From Lachnospiraceae bacterium (GTDB lineage: Bacteria; Bacillota; Clostridia; Lachnospirales; Lachnospiraceae): DNA of 64,000 nucleotides. Position numbers and translations under genes: made by a program. The notes under the pieces were generated by a model that worked only from the letters and a program-made list of their open reading frames with translations, made no database searches and was not told where the DNA came from. The stretch spans positions 1-64,000 of the forward strand of contig JAUNDG010000007.1 of assembly GCA_030526195.1 (NCBI GenBank). The letters are read 5' to 3'. Shown in pieces: positions 19,801 to 28,471 of the stretch; position 1 is the first letter of the stretch, and each line of letters begins with the position of its first letter.

Positions 19801-20797
19801 GAAGACTATCGAGAGTAAGCTTCTGGCCGGTTCCGATCGTTACGAAACCTGTGCCAAGATCGCCAAAGAGGCCTTCGATGGATTCTCCGCTCCCAGTGAA
19901 GTTGTCTTTGTCACCGGCGCCAATTTCCCGGATGCCCTGACAGCCAACGGTTTCGCCGGGGCCAGAATGATGCCTGTCCTGATGACCAGACGGGCGTCTG
20001 TGCCGGATGCCATTAAAAAGCTTCTGAAGGATGAATGGAAAGGGTCAGTCAAGACAGCCTATGTCATCGGCGGCGGCTTTGAACAGTCATTCTTTAACGA
20101 CCTGAAGGCTCTTGGTGTCGAGACCATCAATAACGACCTGAAAGGGGCCGACCGCTATAAGACAGCCGATGCTGTTCTGAAATACGGTATGGACAATGGC
20201 TATTTCGATAACAGCACACTAGTGATCGCCACCGGCGCCAAGGCAGCCGATGCTCTGTCCATGTCAAGCTATTGCTATACCATGAGAGCACCGATGGTTC
20301 TGACCAACAAGTATGGTGAGCTGAAACCGGAAACCAAAGCGCTCATCAGGAAGTATGGCTTCGATCGTGTGATCGTGGCCGGCGCTGAGAGCTGTTGCAA
20401 GACATCGGAACTGAAAGCTCTTGGCTATTCCGAGGAGAAGGGCAACCTGATCCGTCTGTCCGGTGATGATCGCTATGCCACCTCAGTGGAAATCGCGAAA
20501 TTCTTCTTTGCAGAGACCGGTTTTAACGAAACTACCGGCCTGTGTCTGGCACCGGGTGGTGACGCCAATTTCCCGGATGCGCTGGTAGGTGGTATGCTGG
20601 CCGCTATGTATTGCAAGCCCATGCTGTTAGTGGGGGCCAAGGAAAGCAGCACCAAGTCCTATGACTACCTGACGAATCGTCTGAAGGGCGATATGGAAAC
20701 CACACACATCTATGCTCTGGGCTTCTGCAAGGATCCGAGCATTGCCAATCGGATCAAGGCTATGCTGGCGGAAGTGAACAAAGCGGACGAGGTCTGA
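16892..20797 (+). CDS. Secreted CWB2-repeat cell wall protein, paralog 2
   Basis: A 1301-residue predicted surface protein. The signal peptide MKMIADWRKKGLAALLAF... ends near NVRA. The long ectodomain has repeated GW-centred modules (RTFKGWSFAKIDP, RQGYVFEGWEVY) of the InlB/Flg_new type. Three CWB2 repeats occupy about 975-1295 (GSDRYETC, GADRYKTAD, GDDRYATS starts). AAGGAGG precedes the ATG. It aligns end to end with paralog 3, and their C-terminal thirds are nearly the same, which points to recent duplication or gene conversion. Conserved Cys residues recur in the CWB2 part. Ligand and role are unknown. Confidence 0.9.
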   Translation: MKMIADWRKKGLAALLAFVMALSLMVAAFPLNVRAEGEPLPPDMGNPAPELTGNGEPDGNGVNGPVITFHFPDGWTINYATEFSDESGTAVALGDLLREKPISYTDEHEHVIQSVGDLIAVIGESVYDAPEILGLYSVAGQHVTDAIQIRYFDEDISVYPKFKGLKVYELTATIDDPDEKLGDETHWMETLLEDVALSDYGRSFYVDEETNDFVTTAFTNVKTICAAAGWYSAETTAAPSDRTNIILEVAHKYDRIIATSLFRVSDTAEWYAFNNELYVTSATTLAQALAQSGEKLLRGESRVGADVLGWSKVIYDTNGEPIRDAMTYEYLLEDKVYTTAELLALPVASVKNFHFVLRTADVDQLGICIDNGEASWPIYEMEWVQTGEDEWSQERVCYPQQGRAYETIPDVSGTFGQILTACDISTDRTDLEYNFGERTFKGWSFAKIDPKYNQPMYDESWEVVPEEGAEVYTWEQLQALPMSTLKAHAVEDRFGGVPQVFLCAVWEEPASQYVFPFEISLRGGSMTYTYQQENSIDDDGNPVYENRTETSWGLSAPVPRTMTKVSDILKATFGFIRFDTAPSMTDGNGQPVDFLGFVRAETDSNGMPIEDEDSPGNVKSKDGNIYTVEEMLNYVIPDAQSAKDVVFAAIWDFKYTPAPGAVARFEGVDALLIDGNHGFETLSVKTPSNETFTETSQYFFADNRTEDRDAINRGSITLADPVRQGYVFEGWEVYRVDKVIYYGSDIPVSIPAGEELIGAEKYEDNDQTPPEVFYRYYTVRGRVNAPEALMSTADVNANILPHPEQYGSIHLKAKWKLDDSRFKIQTEDITEMSTPMAQHHASLEDFRTWCIELLVNGRYIPRLDGDNALAVMKQVDVYHRTSADADWEQLSDEDQADVMDFIDVVLPLPEGYKPGMTISVLHVKYVDNGASDFSRDWDVFMNEDIEFVDDSHIKVVADTTSPFVVVAGNLKTIESKLLAGSDRYETCAKIAKEAFDGFSAPSEVVFVTGANFPDALTANGFAGARMMPVLMTRRASVPDAIKKLLKDEWKGSVKTAYVIGGGFEQSFFNDLKALGVETINNDLKGADRYKTADAVLKYGMDNGYFDNSTLVIATGAKAADALSMSSYCYTMRAPMVLTNKYGELKPETKALIRKYGFDRVIVAGAESCCKTSELKALGYSEEKGNLIRLSGDDRYATSVEIAKFFFAETGFNETTGLCLAPGGDANFPDALVGGMLAAMYCKPMLLVGAKESSTKSYDYLTNRLKGDMETTHIYALGFCKDPSIANRIKAMLAEVNKADEV

Positions 20798-20881
20798 GAT
20801 TTGTGTGAGTTCTAATAAAATTTAAGTTGACAGATCGTCAATCATGAATAGTCTTCTGAAGACCATTCAATGACGCATGAG

Positions 20882-20913
20882 AATGCCCTCCCGGGTTTGC
20901 CCGGGAGGGCATT
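20882..20913 (+). terminator. Terminator-like hairpin after CWB2 paralog 2
   Basis: AATGCCCTCCCGGG and CCCGGGAGGGCATT pair perfectly over 14 bp around a TTTG loop. The tail is only GTATTA. The CCCTCCCGGG-TTTG core is the same as in the terminator at 25100. A second 10-bp hairpin (CGAGTCGGTG/CATCGACTCG) lies shortly downstream at about 20931-20961. The rest of 20798-21070 shows no gene. Confidence 0.75.
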
Positions 20914-21069
20914 GTATTACCACAGGGATAGCGAGTCGGTGGGAGAATACTCATCGACTCGATTTCAGGGTCTCGGCATCGGGCTGATTTGCCTGAGCTA
21001 CGGTTGTCAGAAAAATGAGAGCATGACTTTTGGTGATTCATATAAAATACAGAAAAAGTCACAACGCAC

Positions 21070-21099
21070 CTTTACCCCCATCCGGATATTTCATATACT
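21070..21099 (+). promoter_or_regulatory. Promoter of CWB2 paralog 3
   Basis: CTTTAC or TTTACC near 21070-21076 and TATACT at 21094-21099, about 17-18 bases apart, with ATG 73 bases on. In the leader, ATTTCTGC and GCAGAAAT form an 8-bp inverted repeat (about 21109-21147), a possible RNA hairpin just before the ribosome binding site. Confidence 0.6.
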
Positions 21100-21171
21100 G
21101 TTATCAGACAATTTCTGCCCATGATAGAGCCTGTATCAGCAGAAATAACACCAACAATAAGGAGGAGACTT

Positions 21172-24100
21172 ATGAAAATGATGGCAAACTGGCGAAAGAA
21201 AAGCCTGGCGGCGCTTCTGGCGTTCGTGATGGTTCTTTCGCTGATGGTGGCAGCCTTCCCGCTGAATGTGCGGGCGGATGTCGGACCGGAAATTCATTTC
21301 TATTTCGGGGACGGCAATTACGCAGGGCTCACAACGCGTTTTGACGCTCAGTCCGGAGGATCCATGACGTTGGGGGCACTTCTGGCCCAGGATCCTATCA
21401 TCTGGACGGATGAACACGAGCACAGCATCACGAGTATGAGTGAACTGACAACTGTGATTCGTGAAACTGTGGAGGATGCCCCGGAAATTCTCGGGTATTA
21501 CACATCCACAGGGAAGCAAGTAACAGATGATATGGTGATCTCAGCAGATGCTGACGACATCTACGTTTATCCCAAGTTCAACGGGGTGAAGGTTTATGAA
21601 CTGACAGCCACGGTCGCTGATCCGAACGTTGAGATCGATGGCGGTCCGAACTGGACAGAGATGATCCGGGAGGATGTGGATATCTCCCAATATAGTAAAG
21701 TTTTCTATGGGGATGAGGGGAACGATAATTATGTCACCTCGATCTATTATAATGTGTCAGGCGCCTGTCCGTGGGCCGGCTGGTTTTCTGCGACAACAGA
21801 TCTGCTGAAGTCTACAGAGACAGAGCTCATATTCGAAACGGCTAACAGCTACGATAAAATCATCACCACGAATCTGTTCCGTAGCAGCAACGAGAGAGCG
21901 CATGACTATATTTCCGCCAATGTTGATATCTCATCATCGACAACAGTGGCGCAGGCTCTGGCGCAGAATGGCGAATACCTTTTAAGAGGGGAGTCGGCAC
22001 TTGGGGCCGAGGTTTCCGGCTGGTCAAGGGTCGTTTATGAGAATGGTGAACCGGTCAGGGACGATGCCACCGGCAACTATCGCCTGGAAGACAAAGTCTA
22101 CACAACCGAGAATCTGTTATTACAGCCCATTAATTATTTAAAACCGTTCCATTTTATGCTGCGTACAGCACCGCTTGAGGAGCTGTCAGTCAGCGTTGAT
22201 TACCGTGAAGCCTCCTGGCCGGTCTATGAGATCGAAGAAGAGCAGAATGAAGAGGGCGAGTGGGCCGAAAACCGTGTTCTTCGTCCGATTGATCACTCTG
22301 ATTATTTCGCTATTCCGGTTGCTGACAAAACATTTGGTCAGGTGCTGACAGCTTGCGGGATTTCAACAGACCGCGAGGACCCGGTCTATAAGTTTGGTGA
22401 GAGAACCTTTAAGGGCTGGGCCTTCTCAAAGATCGATCCCGAGTCGGATGCTCCGATGCAGGATAAGTTCTGGGAAATCGTGCCGGATGAAGAATCCGCC
22501 GTCTATACATGGGAACAGCTGCAGGCACTGCCCATGTCCACACTGGCATCACACGCCATTGGTGGTGGCGAAGGCTGGGATCCTGAGGTTTACCTTTGCG
22601 CTGTCTGGGAAGAACCGGCATCTCAGTATGTCTTCCCCTTTGAAATCAACCTGAGGGGCGGCGAGATGGATTATACCTATCAGTATGAATGGGATACTGA
22701 TGAAGAAGGTAAGCCGATTTATGAGACGATGACAGAAACCACATGGGGTTTGAATGCGGTTGCACCGTATTCTATGACAAAGGTATCGGATATTCTTAAG
22801 AACAGATTAGGGTTTGTTCGCTTTGACAGCGAGCCGAGCATGACAATCAGTGGCGGTCAGGCCGTTGATTTCCTGGGCTTTGTTCTGGCTGAGATTGATG
22901 CAAACGGCGAATTGGTCGAGGACGAAGAGGACCCCGGTAATGTGAAATCAAAAGACGGCAAGCTTTACAGCGTGGAAGACATGCTCAACTTTGAGATCCC
23001 TGACGCTCAGTCTGCAACAAAAGTTGTGTTTGCCGCCAACTGGGATTATCAGGATACACCGATTCCGAGCAATCAGGTGAAGATCGAGGGTGTTGATGCC
23101 CTTCTGATCGACGCCAACCGCGGCTGGGAAACACCGGATGTGAAGACAGCCCCCGATGAAAGCTATTCGGAAACCAATCAGTATTTCTTTGCCGATAATC
23201 GGACGAAGGATCCGGATATGCTGAACCGCGGTACCATCACCCTGAAGGATCCGGTGCGTAAAGGTTATACCTTTAAGGGCTGGGAAGTTTACCGCATTGA
23301 CAAGGCCCTCTATTATGGCGGCAATATGCAGGTCAGACTGCCGAAGGATGAAGAACTGATCGGTTACCGTGAGTACTTTAATGACGGGATGCCGGCATAC
23401 TTCCAGTATTATGTGGTCAAGGGCCGGGATATGGCGCCTGATGCCCTTATGACAACAGCTGAGGTGAACACCAATATCGTGCCGCATCCGGATAAGTACA
23501 GAAGTGTGTATCTGAAGGCTAAATGGGCCGTTGATGCCAGTGCTTATAAGATTCAGCTTGATGACATCACATCCCTGTCAACTCCGATGGCTCAGTACCA
23601 TGACTCAGTTGAAAGTTTTATTGCTGAATGTGTTTCATTACTGACTGAGGGGTATTTCATCAATCGTCTTGATGTTGACAGTGTCGTGACCAGTCTGAAG
23701 CAGGTGGATGTATACAAGCAAAACGGTGGGACCTGGCATCTGCTCACTGAAGCTGAAGAGAAGGCTGAATTGGATGCCGTTGATGTTGTCCTGCCGCTGC
23801 CGGAGGGCTACAAGCCGGGTATGACGGTCAGCGTTATGCATGTGATGTATGTAGAAGATGAATCGGACAGTGGCCAATACACCGAATACATTGATGTATA
23901 CCGGGAAGACGACATCGAGTTTGTCGATCCGACGCATATCAAGGTCGTGGCTGAGACCACATCACCCTTCCTGGTGGTGGCCGGTAATCTGAAGGCAATC
24001 GAGAATAAGCTTCTGGCCGGTTCCGATCGTTATGAAACCTGTGCCAGGATCGCCAAAACGGCTTTTGACGGAGTGAATCCGAATTCGGTAATCTTTGTCA

Positions 24101-25002
24101 CCGGCGCTAATTTCCCGGATGCGCTGACAGCCAACGGTTTTGCCGGTGCCCAGAGCGTTCCGGTCCTCATGACAAGACGTGCCTCTGTGCCGGATCCCAT
24201 TAAAAAGCTTCTGAAGGATGATTGGAATGGCTCTGTCAAGTCGGCTTATGTCATCGGCGGTGGTTTTGAACAGTCATTCTTTAACGAACTGAAAGCCCTC
24301 GGCGTGACATACATCAATAATGATCTGAAGGGCAGTGACCGCTATAAGACAGCTGATGCCGTTCTCAAGTTCGGTATGGATAAAGGTCTGTTCCACAACA
24401 ACACATTGGTGGTGGCCACCGGTGCCAAAGCGGCGGACGCTCTGTCTATGTCAAGTTATTGTTATGCCTACGGGTACCCGATGGTTCTGACCAACAAGTA
24501 CGGCGAACTGAGACCGGAAACCAAGGCTCTTATTAAGAAGTATGGTTTCAAGCGTGTTGTCGTGGCCGGTGCCGAGGTCTGCTGCAAGACATCGGAAATG
24601 GAAGCTCTCGGTTATTCCGAAAATAAGGGCAACCTCATCCGTCTGGCCGGTTCTGACCGATATGCCACTTCCGTGGAGATCGCGAAGTTCTTCATTGATG
24701 AAAACAATGCTTACGATTACACCGGTATCTGCCTGGCACCGGGTGGTGATGCCAACTTCCCGGATGCACTGGTGGGCGGTATGCTGGCCGGCATGGCCTA
24801 TGAGCCCATGGTCCTGGTGGGTGCCAAGGAAAGCAGCACCAAGTCCTATGATCTCCTGAAAGATTATCTGAAGGGCGATCCGAATACCTCACATATCTAT
24901 TCACTGGGCTTCTGCAAGGATCCGAGTATTGCCAATCGGATCAAGGCGATGCTGATCGAGGTGAACAGTGTCGGCGGTAAAGGCCCGAGCTACTTCGGTT
25001 GA
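21172..25002 (+). CDS. Secreted CWB2-repeat cell wall protein, paralog 3
   Basis: A 1276-residue predicted surface protein. ATG 21172 is chosen because AAGGAGGAG lies just upstream and the signal peptide (MKMMANWRKKSLAALLAF...) then matches paralogs 1 and 2; an in-frame start at 21121 adds 17 residues without a signal function. GW-centred modules (RTFKGWAFSKIDP, RKGYTFKGWEVY) precede three CWB2 repeats at about 945-1270. Cysteines in YETC, SSYCY, CCKTSE, CLAPGG and GFCKDPS match those of the other copies. The three genes lie head to tail without foreign genes between them, so unequal recombination could shuffle them. Confidence 0.9.
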   Translation: MKMMANWRKKSLAALLAFVMVLSLMVAAFPLNVRADVGPEIHFYFGDGNYAGLTTRFDAQSGGSMTLGALLAQDPIIWTDEHEHSITSMSELTTVIRETVEDAPEILGYYTSTGKQVTDDMVISADADDIYVYPKFNGVKVYELTATVADPNVEIDGGPNWTEMIREDVDISQYSKVFYGDEGNDNYVTSIYYNVSGACPWAGWFSATTDLLKSTETELIFETANSYDKIITTNLFRSSNERAHDYISANVDISSSTTVAQALAQNGEYLLRGESALGAEVSGWSRVVYENGEPVRDDATGNYRLEDKVYTTENLLLQPINYLKPFHFMLRTAPLEELSVSVDYREASWPVYEIEEEQNEEGEWAENRVLRPIDHSDYFAIPVADKTFGQVLTACGISTDREDPVYKFGERTFKGWAFSKIDPESDAPMQDKFWEIVPDEESAVYTWEQLQALPMSTLASHAIGGGEGWDPEVYLCAVWEEPASQYVFPFEINLRGGEMDYTYQYEWDTDEEGKPIYETMTETTWGLNAVAPYSMTKVSDILKNRLGFVRFDSEPSMTISGGQAVDFLGFVLAEIDANGELVEDEEDPGNVKSKDGKLYSVEDMLNFEIPDAQSATKVVFAANWDYQDTPIPSNQVKIEGVDALLIDANRGWETPDVKTAPDESYSETNQYFFADNRTKDPDMLNRGTITLKDPVRKGYTFKGWEVYRIDKALYYGGNMQVRLPKDEELIGYREYFNDGMPAYFQYYVVKGRDMAPDALMTTAEVNTNIVPHPDKYRSVYLKAKWAVDASAYKIQLDDITSLSTPMAQYHDSVESFIAECVSLLTEGYFINRLDVDSVVTSLKQVDVYKQNGGTWHLLTEAEEKAELDAVDVVLPLPEGYKPGMTVSVMHVMYVEDESDSGQYTEYIDVYREDDIEFVDPTHIKVVAETTSPFLVVAGNLKAIENKLLAGSDRYETCARIAKTAFDGVNPNSVIFVTGANFPDALTANGFAGAQSVPVLMTRRASVPDPIKKLLKDDWNGSVKSAYVIGGGFEQSFFNELKALGVTYINNDLKGSDRYKTADAVLKFGMDKGLFHNNTLVVATGAKAADALSMSSYCYAYGYPMVLTNKYGELRPETKALIKKYGFKRVVVAGAEVCCKTSEMEALGYSENKGNLIRLAGSDRYATSVEIAKFFIDENNAYDYTGICLAPGGDANFPDALVGGMLAGMAYEPMVLVGAKESSTKSYDLLKDYLKGDPNTSHIYSLGFCKDPSIANRIKAMLIEVNSVGGKGPSYFG

Positions 25003-25099
25003 TAAGAGTCTGCCGATCGCAGGACAGCTCTCGTTTATGAACGAGTAGCTATCGCGAAGTGCGCATAACCTTAAATAAAGGTTACAATCAAGCGTTATC

Positions 25100-25137
25100 A
25101 GCCCCTCCCGGGTTTGCCCGGGAGGGGCTTTCTTTTT
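25100..25137 (+). terminator. Intrinsic terminator after CWB2 paralog 3
   Basis: AGCCCCTCCCGGG (25100-25112) and CCCGGGAGGGGCT (25117-25129) pair over 13 bp with a TTTG loop, followed by TTCTTTTT. It closes the CWB2 locus. The remaining bases up to 25302 hold only a short CTCGT/ACGAG hairpin near 25031-25047 and the fprA leader. Confidence 0.9.
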
Positions 25138-25302
25138 ACGGCTGTTCACGAAAAGACAGAAGGACACGAAAGCCGTTTTTTGGGCGCTTTTATGGCGTGA
25201 TTTGTGCCTGACTTTCCCCTTCACTGTGTAGCAAAGGCCCAAAAGATATGCTACAATAACAGGAGTGTAAAAAAGATACTTATGACTTAAAGGAGAAGCA
25301 AG

Positions 25303-26493
25303 ATGTACATTACAGATGATATCCGCTATATCGGCGTTAATGATCACGATGTTGACCTCTTCGAAGGTCAGTATGACGTGCCCAACGGCATGGCTTATAA
25401 CTCATATCTTATTCTGGATGAGAAGGTAACGGTCATGGATACCGTTGATGCCCGTTTCACAGATGAATGGCTGGGCAATATGGACCGTGAACTGGCCGGC
25501 AGAACACCGGATTATCTGGTGGTTCAGCATATGGAACCGGATCATTCCGGCAGCGTTGCCGCCTTCATGGACAAATATCCGTCCTGCCAGGTGGTGGCCT
25601 CCAAGAAGGCATTCCCCTTCATGAAGCAGTTCCACGGCTCTGAATATGAAGATCGCCGTGTTGTGGTGAAAGAAGGCGATACTCTGGAAACAGGCCGTCA
25701 TACCCTGAACTTTGTAGAAGCTGTCTTCGTTCACTGGCCGGAAGTTATCATGACTTATGATTCAGCCGACAAGGTGCTGTTCTCAGCTGACGGCTTCGGT
25801 AAATTCGGTGCCCTTGATGTGGATGAAGCTTGGGACTGCGAAGCCCGTCGTTATTACTTCGGTATCGTGGGTAAATATGGCGCTCAGGTTCAGAAGGTTC
25901 TGGGCAAAGTGGCTGCCCTTGGTCTTGAGATCAACACCATCTGCCCGCTGCACGGCCCGGTCCTCACGGAAGACCTTGGCCATTACCTGGGCAAGTATGA
26001 CATCTGGTCATCCTACAAGGTTGAAAGCACCGGCGTTGTGATCGCCTGTGCCTCCATCTATGGTCACACCATGGAAGGTGCTAAGGAACTGGCTAAGGTG
26101 CTGGAAGAGAAGGGTTGCCCGAAGGTATCCGTCTTTGATCTGGCCCGTGATGACATGGCCGAAGCCGTGGAAGATGCCTTCCGTTACGGCAACCTGGTGC
26201 TGGCCTGCAACACTTATAATGCCGAGATCAACCCCTTCATGCGTCAGTACATCGGCACACTGGTTGAGCATGGCTATCAGAACCGTACCGTCAGTCTGAT
26301 GGAAAACGGTACCTGGGCCCCGACAGCGGCCAAGGTGATGGCTGCCTCTCTTGAAGGCTGCAAGAACCTGACCATGACAGAAAACAAGGTCACCATCCGT
26401 TCTGCTCTGAACGATGAAAGCCGCGCAGCCATCAATGTTCTGGCTGACGAGATCATGGCCAACATCCATCCGGCTGACTGGACAGGCCGCTAA
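25303..26493 (+). CDS. fprA: Flavodiiron protein, FprA family
   Basis: Cytoplasmic flavodiiron enzyme that reduces O2 to water and/or NO to N2O in anaerobes, fed by rubredoxin or coenzyme. The N-terminal metallo-beta-lactamase domain has HMEPDHSG near residue 75, a later His in VFVHWPE, Asp in SADGFG and CPLHGPV, which together supply the diiron ligands. A flavodoxin domain begins near 245 with the FMN loop ASIYGHT. No rubredoxin domain is fused. Length of 396 residues is normal. AAGGAGA lies before the ATG and a strong terminator follows, so it is monocistronic. It fits oxygen defence of an obligate anaerobe. Confidence 0.93.
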   Translation: MYITDDIRYIGVNDHDVDLFEGQYDVPNGMAYNSYLILDEKVTVMDTVDARFTDEWLGNMDRELAGRTPDYLVVQHMEPDHSGSVAAFMDKYPSCQVVASKKAFPFMKQFHGSEYEDRRVVVKEGDTLETGRHTLNFVEAVFVHWPEVIMTYDSADKVLFSADGFGKFGALDVDEAWDCEARRYYFGIVGKYGAQVQKVLGKVAALGLEINTICPLHGPVLTEDLGHYLGKYDIWSSYKVESTGVVIACASIYGHTMEGAKELAKVLEEKGCPKVSVFDLARDDMAEAVEDAFRYGNLVLACNTYNAEINPFMRQYIGTLVEHGYQNRTVSLMENGTWAPTAAKVMAASLEGCKNLTMTENKVTIRSALNDESRAAINVLADEIMANIHPADWTGR

Positions 26494-26552
26494 TAAGATT
26501 TGAGGATCACCGCCAAAGGCAGGCGGCCGATCCGTTTCCCGAAGGAACATAC

Positions 26553-26604
26553 GCGGGGATAATATCAGTTGCAAAGGTAAGACCTGATATTATCTCCGCT
26601 TTTG
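26553..26604 (+). terminator. Intrinsic terminator after fprA
   Basis: A 16-bp stem, GCGGGGATAATATCAG with CTGATATTATCTCCGC (one G-U pair), has a 15-base loop and is followed by TTTT. Confidence 0.85.
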
Positions 26605-26691
26605 TTACAGAACCGATAACATACCCCGGCGTTTGGTAAGGGCTCCCGGGTATGACCGGCACAATCATCATTTTTTTGGAGGAAATGACTT

Positions 26692-27066
26692 ATGATCGAA
26701 CACATTTGCCCGAATCCGGGTGCTCCCTATGCTGACTGCGTTGTCGTAGAAGACAAGTATCTGTACCTGTCCGGCCTGACTTCAGAAGACCTTGACACAG
26801 GCGCAGCCATCGGCGGCGACATCACCACCCAGACACGCATCGTGCTGGAAAACCTCAAAACACTGCTGGAACGCCATGGCTCCGACATGGACCATGTCAT
26901 TCGCTGCGAAATCGTTCTGACTGACTTCTCCGAACGTCCGGAAATGAACAAGGAATATGTGAAGCATTTCGATCCGGCTCATATGCCCTCACGCATCTGC
27001 TACGGCAATGTCGTGCTGTCCGGCGAGAACAAGATCGAGATCCTGGCCACAGCTATTAAAAAATAA
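26692..27066 (+). CDS. RidA family reactive-intermediate deaminase
   Basis: A 124-residue YjgF/YER057c/UK114 (Rid) family protein. RidA enzymes hydrolyse reactive 2-aminoacrylate-type enamines/imines released by PLP-dependent dehydratases and so protect other PLP enzymes. The expected Arg is in MPSRICYG and the acidic residue in ENKIEI. GGAGG lies before the ATG. A hairpin follows at once, so it is a single-gene unit. DpaL and other PLP enzymes 20 kb away would produce such intermediates; that link is inference. Confidence 0.88.
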   Translation: MIEHICPNPGAPYADCVVVEDKYLYLSGLTSEDLDTGAAIGGDITTQTRIVLENLKTLLERHGSDMDHVIRCEIVLTDFSERPEMNKEYVKHFDPAHMPSRICYGNVVLSGENKIEILATAIKK

Positions 27067-27077
27067 TCCGAAGACTC

Positions 27078-27106
27078 CGAAGGATCCCGCTCATCGGGAT
27101 CCTTCG
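27078..27106 (+). terminator. Hairpin after the RidA gene
   Basis: CGAAGGATCCCG and CGGGATCCTTCG form a perfect 12-bp stem with a 5-base loop, followed by TATTA. It is probably a terminator, although the T tract is poor. Confidence 0.65.
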
Positions 27107-27176
27107 TATTACCCGAAGCTATGGGCCAAAGGCGCGGCATAGCCCCAATGCCCCATAGAGAACCGGAGGTTACGGT

Positions 27177-28454
27177 ATGAGTTTTATCACTCTCATTATC
27201 TTTTTCCTGGTGATCCTGTCGATCATCAAGACAATCGTCAATAATCGCCAGAAGGGTCCGAAGGGCGGCAGCACCTATCGCCAGACCTGGCAGAACGGGC
27301 GCCCCGTGGACAATTCCACCGGCGCTGAAACATCCCGCACGGAAGGCTCTGCAGGCGGTTCATCCGATTTCGGAAATGGGGCTGCCGGCTCCACCGGGTC
27401 AGATCCCTTTGCCCGGGGACCTTTTGGCGGTGGTCCGGCGGGCAGAGCCCGGAAGGGCAGCGGCCCGAAAATGCCCCATGGTCCCCGCAACGGAGGCAAG
27501 GGACTTAAGGTCATCATCGGGGTCGCCATTGCGGCAGCGGTGGTGCTTATTGTGGCCTTTGATTGTGTCTTCTTCACCAATGAACAGCAGACAGGCTTTG
27601 TCTGCACCCTGGGGAAGAACAGCATGATCGAGACCGCCGGCGTTCACTTCAAGGCACCCTTCATCGCCAAAAAGTATGTTTACGACGGCACTACCCAGGG
27701 TATGCCCATCGGTTATGAAGACAACTATGACGATATGGCCAATGAAGATTCCCTGATGATCACCAAGGACTTTAACTTTATCAATATCGACTTCTATCTG
27801 GAATACCGGATCACCGATCCTATCGCCTACACCTTCTCCACCAGCGATCCGGAAGGTATGCTGCGGAACATCGCCCTGGCCTCCATCCGAAACACGGTGG
27901 GTCTGGTGGACGTTGATACGGCCCTGACCACCGGTAAGTCCCAGATCGAGATCGACGTGCGGGAAGACATCGCCGCCGAACTTGAGAAGCATAAAACCGG
28001 TCTGACCATCAGTAACGTGTCCATTCAGGACTCCGAACCGCCCACAGAGGAGGTTTCCGAGGCCTTCAAGGCAGTCAACGATGCCAAGACCGGTAAGGAT
28101 ACCGCCATCAACAATGCCAGCGCCGCCGCAAAGACCGTAACAGAAAATGCCTCTGCCGAGGCGGCCAAGATTCTGTCTTCTGCCGAAGCGACTCGTACAG
28201 AACGCATCAACCAGGCTTCCGAAGAAGTGGCTCGCTTCAATGCTCTTTATGAGGAGTACACCAAGAATCCTGAAATTGTCCGGGAGCGGATGTACCTGGA
28301 TGCGGTCAAGGCTGTCTATCCCAACATGGAGATCGTCATCGGTGACGGCCAGGTGGTCTATGTCACCGGGCAGGATTCGGCCGCTGGGACAGGCGCCGCC
28401 GTGGGGACTGCCCGGGCAGCCGCCAATGCCGCAGGCGAGACAAATGAGAACTGA
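27177..28454 (+). CDS. SPFH/Band 7 membrane protein with Gly-rich linker
   Basis: A 425-residue prohibitin-like protein. It has an N-terminal hydrophobic helix (about 2-20), a Gly/Ser/Pro-rich linker (about 45-105) and a second membrane helix (about 107-128). An SPFH domain and a long Ala/Glu-rich coiled region (about 290-370) follow. HflK proteins usually have one helix near a Gly-rich N-terminus, so the two-helix layout is unusual. It precedes a second SPFH gene by 17 bases, as hflK and hflC do, but the names are not certain. Such pairs form membrane microdomain cages and modulate proteases such as FtsH. GGAGG precedes the ATG. Confidence 0.85.
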   Translation: MSFITLIIFFLVILSIIKTIVNNRQKGPKGGSTYRQTWQNGRPVDNSTGAETSRTEGSAGGSSDFGNGAAGSTGSDPFARGPFGGGPAGRARKGSGPKMPHGPRNGGKGLKVIIGVAIAAAVVLIVAFDCVFFTNEQQTGFVCTLGKNSMIETAGVHFKAPFIAKKYVYDGTTQGMPIGYEDNYDDMANEDSLMITKDFNFINIDFYLEYRITDPIAYTFSTSDPEGMLRNIALASIRNTVGLVDVDTALTTGKSQIEIDVREDIAAELEKHKTGLTISNVSIQDSEPPTEEVSEAFKAVNDAKTGKDTAINNASAAAKTVTENASAEAAKILSSAEATRTERINQASEEVARFNALYEEYTKNPEIVRERMYLDAVKAVYPNMEIVIGDGQVVYVTGQDSAAGTGAAVGTARAAANAAGETNEN

Positions 28455-28471
28455 AAGGAGGGTGAACGCGT

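Noticed and set aside
27085..27100. Possible further copy of the 33.0/42.7-kb repeat
   Set aside because: Only CTCATCGGGAT is shared, and it is explained by the local terminator-like stem CCCG-CTCAT-CGGG.
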